The position numbers and the translations under genes were made by a program. The notes beneath the pieces are model-generated. The model saw nothing but the letters and a program-made list of their open reading frames with translations. It did no database searches and was not told the DNA's origin. Below, piece by piece: positions 36,001-48,000 of a stretch of 64,000 nt of DNA. The stretch lies in assembly GCF_000237925.1 (NCBI RefSeq), contig NC_031502.1, forward strand, positions 45,086,215 to 45,150,214, read 5' to 3'. Each line of letters starts with the position of its first letter. The first letter of the stretch is position 1. The DNA comes from Schistosoma mansoni. Taxonomy: Eukaryota > Platyhelminthes > Trematoda > Strigeidida > Schistosomatidae.

Positions 36001-39000
36001 TGTTATCTCGTACCTTTATTTCGACCAGCTAGGGGAAAATCTTTGTAAAGGTATGTTCGTGTGTGCTAGACTTTCAGCATAATAAGCGTTTGATAGACAA
36101 TAAGTCAACGATTATCTTTCGCATAGTTGGTTTTATCTTATTATTTTTCTTTTACCTCTCAGTCATTATGCAACCTTACTTTGACCCTTAGAATTATGTA
36201 CTAGTGCTTATGTTTTACGACAGACTACTTTAAAATAATATCGTCGAAAATAGGATTTTCCTAGCTGAATTATCTTTAATTCTTCTTGAATCAAATTTTT
36301 CAGAATCTTTTGGTTACAAATAAATAGAAGAGAATACTGAACCTTTGGCTAGTAATGTCAATGAACATCACTGAAAATTGTGATATTAGCCCGAAGGTAA
36401 TCTCCTTAGGATGTTAATAAAATTTGCCAGTTTACGTCACATAATAAGATACTTCTCTTTTAAAATATAATCTACGAATGCTACTTTTACTAGTGGAAAG
36501 TTATATTCTAGGATTATCAATTATTTACAACGCAATAAATATCAAGACTGTTCTGCAGTACGGCTTTAACTAAATTTGTTTTTGTGTCTGGTAAACTTTT
36601 TCACATTTCACTCATTGAAAAAAGACTCCTTGTTTCAAAGTTGTGGCACTCTAGGTTTGGCAAGTTAGAGCCTGACCAGTTGGAAAAGAAGACTGCAAGT
36701 GGACCCCAACAAATCATGGCAATAACTATTCAGCCTAAAAAGAGATCTATCAATACAAAAAGATGAGTGCTTAAAAAAGAAGTACGAGATAATATGACTG
36801 GGGTAATAAGAATTACAAATTGTTACCTAATTAGAAAAAATGTAGCATTCACTGAAATTAGACTCTTCGCTAGACGTTAAGAAACTACGTTTTTGATTGA
36901 CTGTAGAGGCAAGGGGGCATGTGATAGATCGAATAGATTTCACACTCTTAAAAGTTTTATTTCCCTTTCCAATGCTTATCTTAATCAATATAAACCTTTT
37001 TGATAGTCGCCCTTATTAATGTGGCCCGTTTTCCACTCGGCCTTTTTGATAATCGCCCTTTTGCTCGCACCCTTCAAAATGGATGTTGACGATAAGATTT
37101 ACGGTTTCTGATTTTATATCCATGGCGTAAAGTTAAGATATTTTTAAGCCAGTAAACATTAGTAATATGTATAATCTAATCATTTTATTTTGTTACATGA
37201 TAAATTTATCGATATATAAGCTATTTTCACACTTATGGTAATTGATGTTTCGTTGATATATTGGAGGGACTAGGATTTATAGACGGACCAATGAAATTCA
37301 AGATAACATTTCTTGAATTCTGGCGCGAAGTTCATTCATTTAGATGGTTCAAAAGCATCTGGGCATAATAGTTAATGTTAATTCGTAATGAATACCGTAA
37401 TTTCTTACTTCAACTCTTAACGCTTAATCGTAGTACTAATTTTTCACACTAATTTATTACCCTTTTCAACATTGGTAAGTTGGTGAATTTTCTCATGATC
37501 ACTTTAGCATCGCTCCATAAATTGTGCTCTCACTGAAGTATTTTATGTCCATTTGTTTTGAGACAGATAAAACTCACACTAAAATGTATTTTATTAACGA
37601 AGATATTTCATTAAATAATTTTTGATCATTGTAAGTATTTATATGCTATTGAAGAAGCGAAACTACTGTCCAAAATCAAAGTAGGAAGTTATAAACAAAC
37701 TAAATCAATATTGAGAAATTCGTTGTGTTACTATTCAATTAGAAACAATACGCATATCGATTATAAGCAGTCTGAAGTACTGGACAAAACTTTCTTTTTT
37801 CCTGTTAGCAAATATAAGTGATAATATGGAAATGAAAGTATTTTAACAACTGATTCATTAACTGAAACATTTTTAATTGTGTCAAATACCATAAATATGA
37901 ATTTCATGTTTAACAGTAAAATATACAGACATCTGAATAGCCTAACAGTGGACTCACTACTCGGTCGCTTGTTGATCAATATTTTCATAGACAAACAGCT
38001 TATTGAAAAGTTCTCGTTTTACTACCGATATATAATAATATATTCACTATTTGTAAAGATAATACTTATTTATAATATGCCAAATAAATCTACTTAACTG
38101 TAAAATAATTCACGAATAGAGAACTCAGTCATATTCTGATTTCGTACATTTTAAAATATATTAAATAGTTAAAAAGTAAAGTCATACAACTACGCTGTGA
38201 AAGAAAATAAGTTTGTACAAATTATTTTACTTTATGTAGTTATTTACGTTTTATGATGAGTTAAACGATATTGAATTATCTGTTGAATATACTCTCTGTT
38301 GTTTTCAGACCAAAATCATCAATTAGTCTACAATGTGCTTTGATTATCAATCTGGCCATTTCTGATTTTGGATTTTCAGCAGTGATTGGTTTTCCTTTAA
38401 AGACAATTGCTGCTTTCAATCAATACTGGCCATGGGGAAGTGTGGGTAAGTCAAGAATGTTTAGAATGTACCAGAAATAGTCATTATAAACAGAGATGGA
38501 TGATGGCTAGCAGTGAAATTCAGGACGCTCGTTTTGGGACTTGTCAGCCAAATGTACCAGTATCTCGGAGTTGATGTTAACTCCAGAACTCAAATCCAGT
38601 ACCGTCCACTTCAAACGCCATCACGTTATCAACTTAGCTAGATCCAGCTTATGAGTCTCAAATAAAACGAAACGCATGTCCTGGATTTCTCTGTTAGCCA
38701 CCACCCATCTCTGCTTATAATCCTTTTGACCTTAGGCAATGTCGAGGCAATCTGCACAGAATACACATATGCCAATAAGAGACTGATCAATTGCAGTCTT
38801 AAACGTCAACGAGAAGATTCAAATAACCAATATATACAAATGAATTAGGAATAGTCATTGTTCTTTCTTAGTCATTTGCTGGGTAATATATGTATTTCCA
38901 ATATTTTTTATATAGGTTTTGTTAAGATTTATATGTAAATATATGTGTGTGCTGTTTTGAAATCTTGGAATTGCTAAATTATAAATAACTGATCAAGGGG

Positions 39001-42000
39001 AGGGACGTACAATGAGAAGAGGAGCACAATAATATATATATGGAACACAAAACTAGTTAAAACAAGTGAAATGACTAAAACTGTTCAGATAGATCTAACA
39101 TTATGAAAGCATTACAAAGAAGAATGAAATGATTGAAAATGTAAATAATGTCACAAAAAGTAAAAAAAGGTCATTTCTTATGCCCGGTAAACACCAACGT
39201 TATTTAGAAGAATATTTTTATGAATTGGATTCTCTGTAACATTGAGCCATTTACTTAATGAAACTTTCACTTGGATACTTAATTTCGCTTTGATATTGTG
39301 TTGAAATCAAGTATAATGAAATTCTAAACATCATAAGGAAAATTAATTTGTGAATTATAATCGTAAACAACACTCTGTGGTTTTGTAATCAAGTACTCAC
39401 TTTACCCAACAGTATGCCATTGAAATATTAAAAATAATCTCAGTGCAAGTATAAAATATCTCCAGAAACTCCTTCACATCTAAAATAAAATCCATAAACG
39501 TAAATATAATAAAAAGGCTAATGACAGGTAGGTATTTATTTTCAACTACTATGGTATTTTGTAATTCCTAGTCTCATAAAGTTTTTGTTAAAAAACTGAA
39601 TATATTATACATAGCATAGAAAGGGATTCTACTTTATTCTAAACATTTCAGGGTCCTCATATCACTATTTATAACCCTGACAACAAGGAGACTAGATCTA
39701 ATGAAAATATTTGTTACAAATGTTCGGTTAGTCAAAATATTGAGCATCTCTTGGAAAAAACGTCAGGTGTACCATTGAGTTAATGACATTCTAACAGGTT
39801 CAATGCCTGTAAGAAATAAACGGCTTTAAGTAGTCTATTTTGATAAATATTAAATAATTCAACTTTAATATACGGGTTGCTACTTTTATAACTGGGGATG
39901 TCATCGCTATTATGTACGAATCGACTCTGTTGGATCCTTAGTCTTACTATTTAGACATGACGACTGGCAACTGCTACGATTCCTCAACCCTACTAAATAC
40001 GTTTGAAAATGGGAACCATTTCGATTCCCACAACGATATGTAAAAATACGGAAGACTAATACAGTTAAGATTTATTGGCTCTCTAAAGCAAGCCTTAAAT
40101 AAAAATTAACTTTCTTAATAGCATAAAAGATAAATACTCATATAATTTTGGTAGACTGACTTCGCTAGTGATAATAAAAATGTCGGATTTTGTCTAATAT
40201 GTAGAACTCGAAATGTAGCGAACAGGAACACGGGTGGGGACAATCGAATGTATTTAAGAGCAAACTACAGACTATCTCACTAAAATCTGATAACCATACA
40301 GTAAACAGTCAATTTGCAAAATAACAATCAATTGTCTCAATATTCACTGTTCCTTCTGTTAATATCAGTCTGTCTTCTCTGATTTTATTGTTCATACATT
40401 TTCCTACCAATTGCGCTTCATTCCTGTTCTTTCCTTATCGGTCTTCTGCCAAAATACATTCTATATCAAACCGTCATCATATACTAGTTATGTGGATATA
40501 AGTAGCCCACACCACAGGAATACTTGACTGAAAATATATCGATTTATAAATTTTTTTTAAAAATCAATACCAAATATAAATGAATCTTTGTAAAGTATAT
40601 TTTTATTTTCAGCTTGCCAATTATATGGATTTATAAGTGCTACATTTGGATTTTTATCTTTAACAACTATCGCTGCAATTTCATTTGACCGTTATTTGGT
40701 CATAGTTAAAGACCATAAAACTACAAATTTTCGGGTCATCTGTACTGTTATAGGATTTTTATGGATATGGTCAATAATATGGACTATTCCTCCATTCTTT
40801 GGTTTTGGTAGGTTCGAATCATAATTTTTTTTGACAAGCATTACAGATTGTATTTTATTTAGATGAAACTGGGCTATAAGTTAAATTATCATCACAATGT
40901 ATATTCGATGATTGAAACGAACTCATTGAAATATAAATGTAAGCAAATGTCATCAGGTAGTATATAAAATAGTTTTAAAAAGGTGTACATGGTTACTTTC
41001 TAATCAAATGCATTTGATATTATGTGAAACACGGTTTAATTTTTTTTAAAGATTACAGTGTGCGAAAATGAGACGATGAATAAAAATGTAATTTAAAAAG
41101 ATCTTATTTAATATGTTGTAAAATATCATATATTTATCTGTAATGCTTATTATTTGTATTATAAATTGCATGAATTCATTAAGGATTCACTTAAATAACG
41201 GTAACTAAGCGGTGGTGGATACAATAAAATTCAAACCTATTTACCAATGTTTATATAGATAGATGTATCTAATTAGAATTATGTTATGAAGCAGTTATGA
41301 ATTCTCTGTTCATTTAAAAGAACTTGCTAATAAAAGAAAATAAATGGAAATCACAAAAAAAATCTTCAAGGTTTTCATGAAATCATGTTGAGAGTCTCAT
41401 CAGCCCTTGTGGTCTGGTGTGTGACGAAATCTCAGCACGGATACAGAAGGCTCGTCTAGCTTTCGCCAACTTGCGTCATTTATGGTGTAGGCAAGATATC
41501 CGTCTAGCAACCAAAGGACGGGTTTACTGTGCAGCAGTTCGTTCCGTCCTACTTTATGGCAGTGAAACATGGGCGAAAAGAGTAGAGGATATTTGTAGGC
41601 TACAAGTATTCGATCATAGGTGTCTTCGAAGCATTGATCGTATATCCTGGGACCACCGGGTAACTAATGCAGTCGTTCGTAAACGGGTACTAGGTAAAGA
41701 TGGCAAATCGATTGATGAAGTACTGAAACTTCATCAGTTGAGATGGCTGGGACACGTGTTACGTATGCCCAACCACCGACTGCCTCGACGTGCAATGCTT
41801 TATGGCGTAACAGTAGGTTCGAAGAAAGCTAGGGGCGGCCAGACCAAAACGTGTCACAAATCCATGAAGTCACTGACAATTGGACTGAGTCATGTTGGTA
41901 GGTGTAGATTACCTGGTTGGGATCAGCGAGATGATGGCAATCGATGGTTAGAGACACTGAATGACATGGCTCAAAATCGAGTGTAATGGTGCAGGTGCAT

Positions 42001-45000
42001 CCACTCTTTGTGTTCTGCAAAATTCTAATCTTCTGAATTCTTCATGTCTCTATCTATTTTCTCTTTCCAAATTTATTTCACTGAATTATACTCCCTGAAC
42101 AACATCTTCAAACCCTAATCTTTCTCATTAACGCTTATACTCTTACTACTTCTACCACTATGGGATTTGAATCGACAACTGTATCTTTGTGCTTATGTGG
42201 TATGGCAACTTGAACTGATGTACGTACGCTTGAAGTTCTACGTTGTGACTGACTGACTGATGAGATCATGTTACTCTTACTGACTGTTTAATAAACATCT
42301 GTATTTAAACAATGAATATCTCCGAAAAAGCTATTCTGCAACGTATCTTATATTTCAAACATTACAAGGAATATTAAAATAACTGTGTAATCAAAATTAA
42401 AAGTATAAATACTTATTAATTATTCTTTTAAAATTTTTCTGTTCTAAAATAACAACTGAAACATAAGTTTTAATTTCAAGATATTACGTAATCGACATCA
42501 TAATTTACTTATTGCACTGTTTGAATTTAAGAGTGAAGTGTTGTCAAAAAGACTAAAATAAAGACAGTATATTTATCGCTGCATATTTTGCTTGTCTTTA
42601 GGACGTTATGTTCTTGAAGGATATCAAACGTCGTGTACATTTGATTATATTTCGAATGATATGCCTAGTCTTTTATTCAGTGGTGGAATGTATATATTTG
42701 GATTTATGTTTCCAGTGCTTTTATGCATATATTGTTATGTGAATCTACTTAAAATTGTTCGCAACAATGAAAGGGTAGTATTAATATCTTTATCTAATGA
42801 TGGTGCATCGAAACAACGTGAATCCGTACGAAGTAAGTAGACTTTGTTATAAAAAGTTTTTGCCCTAGAGATAGTTGCGGAAATTAATTGGATTTATGGC
42901 GTAAATACGGTCTGATAGTTACTTATGCCTGTTACACCTCGCGGAGAAGCATAGACTGCCCACCAGCACTCTCTATCCAACTCTGTCCTGGTCAATCCTT
43001 TGCAGTGGCTATTCATTCTTTTCATATCTGCTTCCGATTCTTCAATCTTCCTCTTTTCTGCTTCCGTTCACGATTCCAAGTAACCGCTTGCCTCATGATG
43101 CAGTTTGGCGATTTCCGTAATGTATGTCTTATTTATCACCAAAGTCTTCTCCTAATTTCCTCTTCAGCTGGAACCTGATATGTTTTCTACCATAGAAAGC
43201 TATTGCTGACGGTATCCGGTCAACAGATATTGAGTACCTTGCGTAGATAATTGTTTATAAATACTTGTACCATTTTAATGATGGTTGTAGTAGTTCTCCA
43301 TATTTCAGCTCCATACAGTAGGACTTTCTAAACGTTCGTATTGAAGATTCTCACTTCGATGTTGGTTGACAGCTGTTTCGAGTTCCATATGTTCTTCAAT
43401 TGTAGGAATGTGGCCCTTGCTTTGCCAATCCTCGCCTTTAAGTATGCACCAGATCATCATTGTCCATCAATGATGCTTTCCAAATGCGTGAAAGATTCCA
43501 CGTCCTCCAGAGTTTCTCCATCAAGTGTGATTGGGTTAGTGTTATCCGTGTTGTAATTGAGGATCTTCGTTTTTCCTTTGTGTATAGTGAGGCTTACTGA
43601 TGCAGAGGCTGCTGCTACACTATTTGACTTCATCTGCATTTGTTCGTATGTATGGGTTAGAAGGGCCAGGTCATCTGAGAAGTAGAAATCTTCTAGTTGA
43701 TTCTGAGCTGTCCATTGTATTCGGTGCTTTCTCTCAGATGTTGAGGTCTTCACAATCATGATCTGATAAGGTTAAATATAAATATCACCAAATGTAATCA
43801 TTAATTGAAACAATTTTCTGGGAACTACGTATTTATCTTGTCTTTTCATAAATATGAAATAAGTTATGGATTAAAACTTATAAAATCTTTTAAGCATCTT
43901 GGTATCTTTCTCGCTGGTTAAATAACAGAGAGAATATGAAGGCAAACAGGGGGGGGGAAATCACCGAAGAATGCTACGTTACGGGTCTTTGTTAACAGTC
44001 GTGTGCAAATCATCAGTCTAGACATCTACAAACAGGGTGAAAATAAACCAGTTTTTTTTAAAAAGAAGAAGAAGAACAGTTATTACTACCAGATAAAAAA
44101 GTGATTATATACTGCACGTTTATTTCGGGGCACTTTAACAGATTATTAAAACCACAGGTATGCATGATACAGTTGTTACTACTTCTTTATACAAGCCACA
44201 AATTAGAGTTTATACAACCCTTCCTGAATCTGACAAAAATAAATAACAGAAGGATATAATTGACTTCACTGTACCATGCGTTTCACTAATGACGATAGTG
44301 TGCATATTTCTAGATTTCATCACTAGTAGGCTGAGTTAACAAAACCACTTTATTTCACAAGTCTTTTCCACTTTCAATATGTGAATATATAATAAAATGA
44401 AACATGTGTTTTATCGATGTATATAGTGGATTTGTTTTGCAAGTTATAACTCAAGTGATGATGGTTAATTGATGATAAAACGATTAAAAAGATGAGATTA
44501 ATAGTGTCCAGCGGTGGAATCCTATTTGGGATTCGTCAGCTGGATGTAACTGCACCCAAGTTGATATTTACTTCCAGACTTGAACCGTTTGCTCCAAACA
44601 CACATCCTGGATTCCACAGCTATCCACCATCATCTCTAATTGTAATGCATGTGACTGAAGATAATATCGAAACAGTCCGCACAGGATGCACATATCCCGA
44701 TAAGAGACTGATCAACTTCAGTCTTAAACATCAATAATTGAGTTATCTCTGATGACAAATTAGAGCTAGTCAAATTAGCTCTTTAAGAAAGATAAATTTG
44801 TTTTATACAACACAGATTTGCAATACAAGGTAATGGGAAGGTTTTAATGATATATAAGTCACTATAGTCAGTCTAGGTCTAGTCGAATTAATGATAATAT
44901 GTGTTTTGTTTGGATTTATACTGTTTTATTTTACATGTTTTGGATTTGATCTTCATTAAAAATCATATCTGAACTCACTGGTATTGTTTACCATTATTTT

Positions 45001-48000
45001 GTCAATCGATAAGTGGTACGTCAAAATATCAATATGAGAAATCACTACACATTCTCAAAAATAATTAAACACATGTATACGAGGCTTTCAGTTGCACTCC
45101 AGCAATTCATTTAGAACAGATAATTAACCACTTATTTTCATCATTTACAAAAACTAATTATAAAATTTAACTTATAAAGAACTTAATAATAAGTTACAAT
45201 TATTACCTGTGGAAGAATAACTTGATTTGTCAAGATATTGACAGTAAGCAGAGACAAGTCCCTTTTATATTTACTCCGAAAAAGGTTATACTGCCTATTT
45301 AAGTAATACTGATGTTTATCCAAATAATAACAATGATTGGAGTGATATTCTTTTCTTATTGTTCTTGTATTCTGTAATGATTAATATCAAACTTTCGTTA
45401 GTCATTTAAACATCTTACTTACTTAATTAATTACTTACGCCTGTTACTCCCAATGGATCATAGGCCGCCAACAAGCATTCTCCAACCCACCTCGTCCTGG
45501 GCCTTTCTTTCTAGTTCTATCCAATTGTTGGTCATTTTCCTGATATCTGTTTCCATTTTTCGGCGTAGTATGTTCTTTAGTCATCCCCTTCTCTTTTGGC
45601 CTTGAGAATTCCTCAATGTGTGTCCTATCCACTTCCAGCACTTCTTCCTGATTTCTTCCTCCACTGGAATTCGGCTTGTTCTCTCTCACAGTAGAATGTT
45701 GCTGATAGTGTCTGGCCAACGAATCCGAAGTATTTTGCGTAGATAACTGTGAATAAACACTTGTATCTTCTGGATGATGGCTTTCGTAGTTCTACAGGTT
45801 TCCTCTCTATACAGCAGCACTGTCTTGACATTTGTATTGAAAATTCTGACTTCGGTGTTGGTTGACAGTTGTTTTGAGTTCCAGATGTTCTTCAATTTTA
45901 GATGTGCTGCTCTTGCTTTGCCAATCCGCGTCTTCACATCTGCATCAAATCCACCGTGTTCATCAATGATGTTGCCCAGATATGTAAAGGTTTTCGCATC
46001 CTCCAGAGCTTCTTCGTCAAGTGTGATTCGATTGATGTATGTTGTGTTTTATTGGATAGTCTTTCTTTTCCCTTTGTGTACGTTGAGACCTACTGCTGCT
46101 GAAGCTGCTGCTACATTGGTGGCCTTCTCCTGCATTTGTTATTGCGTGTGTGATAGAAGAGTCAGATCATCTGCGAAGTCTAGATCGTTCAGCTGCATCC
46201 TAGCTGTCCACTGTATCATGTGATTCCCCTCAGATGTTGGCGTCTCCATAATCTAGTCTGTCACTACGAGAAAGAGAAAGGTTGAGAGTAAGCAACCTTG
46301 CTTGACACCGATCTTTACTTCGAACGAGTCAGTGAGCTGTCCTCCATGTACGACTTTGCAGTATAATCCATCACAGGAATTCCGTATGATGTTGACTATC
46401 TTCTCAGACACGCCGTAGTGTTGAAGAAGCTTCCAAACGTTTTAGTTAGTGATTCAATATTTCCAAATATACAGTGCTGGTACTTCATAAGGTTATGCAA
46501 CTTACTGTCAATAGATACATGAATTTTCTCAGTTTATAAGCTTGATTACCAATAGTTTTCCTAATCTAGTAATAAATTTCGGTCTAAAAGAGAGATGAAT
46601 TTAAGTATCTTGTTATAATAGTTATAAATTCGCTCAAATGTGAGTTTTGTCGACGATGAAACTATACGTTAAATCATTAAACCTACTGAATGTGTTTTTT
46701 GCTTGTTTCCTATAAACAGACAGAAAACGTTTGGATATTGAAGCTACCAAATCAGTTATCCTTTCTCTCTTATTTTATTTAATGTCATGGACACCATATG
46801 CCATGGTCTGTCTTATATCAATTCTGGGTCAATCGTATTTTTTAACACCAACAATAGCTGAAATGCCTCATATATTTGCCAAAATGGCAGCTATCTATAA
46901 TCCAATTCTATATGCATTCACAAATCGAAAATTCAAGAACGCTTTAGGAATACGAAAAACTAGTAGCGTAATCATGCAACAACAAAGGTTACTGTCAAAA
47001 GGGCAATTAAAACCACTGGTTAGTCTTTTATTCCTAGTTAATTGACATGTGATAGTCTTTTTAAAGTTGTTTCTGAATCAGTTTAAAATCTTTATTTTAA
47101 ACTACATTACCCGTTGGTCAGTTGTTTTGATTACACTATTAACCTAATTTTCTCCTAATTCCAAATATCCATTTGAATTTAGGCGTGAGTTTACTAATGC
47201 ATCATTTATTCGAATTACTATTAAGATTTATCTTGTAATCAATTCATAATCCACTAATCAGTTAGCGAGTAATAACGGATGTCATGTAGTTTCTGTCTCA
47301 ATCAATTTTCAGCTGTCTCGTTATCAGATTTAATGGACTGGTATCGTAATGGGACCAGAATATCTAAATGGCAATGTTTTGAGTGTGACAACGGGTGATG
47401 TAAATTATGGCCACTCATGAGGATAAACGAGTATTAACATAAAAACTAAGCCTTGAGCTTCTTGTAGAACTCTTCAAACCACCCAACTTAAACGCACATT
47501 ACAGATGAACGGGCGAAAAGTAAAATAATAATTTACTTACTCCATCAATATGGTAATTTCCCCAATATTATAGTCGAAATTTGTGTAACCACTAGATAAT
47601 ATGTTTGAACTTTTAACGTTACTGATTTGTGCTAAATTTTGATATTAATAGCATGATAAACTACTTTCAAAATTTAAGTAACATAGTTATTTTTTAGAAA
47701 GACTTCTAATCATGGAAATTTGTATTTACAAAACAGTTCGTGATAGTTGTCATATCGTCAAATAAAGAGAGAATATAAGTTTTTTATTTTAGAAGGAAGG
47801 ACTTCATGTAATCATCACAGAGTTATTGTCAGGGTATGAAAAATATGTGCCTTTATAAATGGTATATGGATGACACCATGGACAGGTGTGACAAAACGGA
47901 AAATGCAAATTGTTTAATAAATAACTTAACGCTCTCCAAAATCCCAGTAGGCTTTTACATAAAGAGGAGACGAATAATCAGTTTTAGCTTTCAAATTTAC

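Noticed and set aside
45774-46223. 149-codon plus frame
   Set aside because: It is the antisense of the RTE reverse transcriptase on the minus strand.
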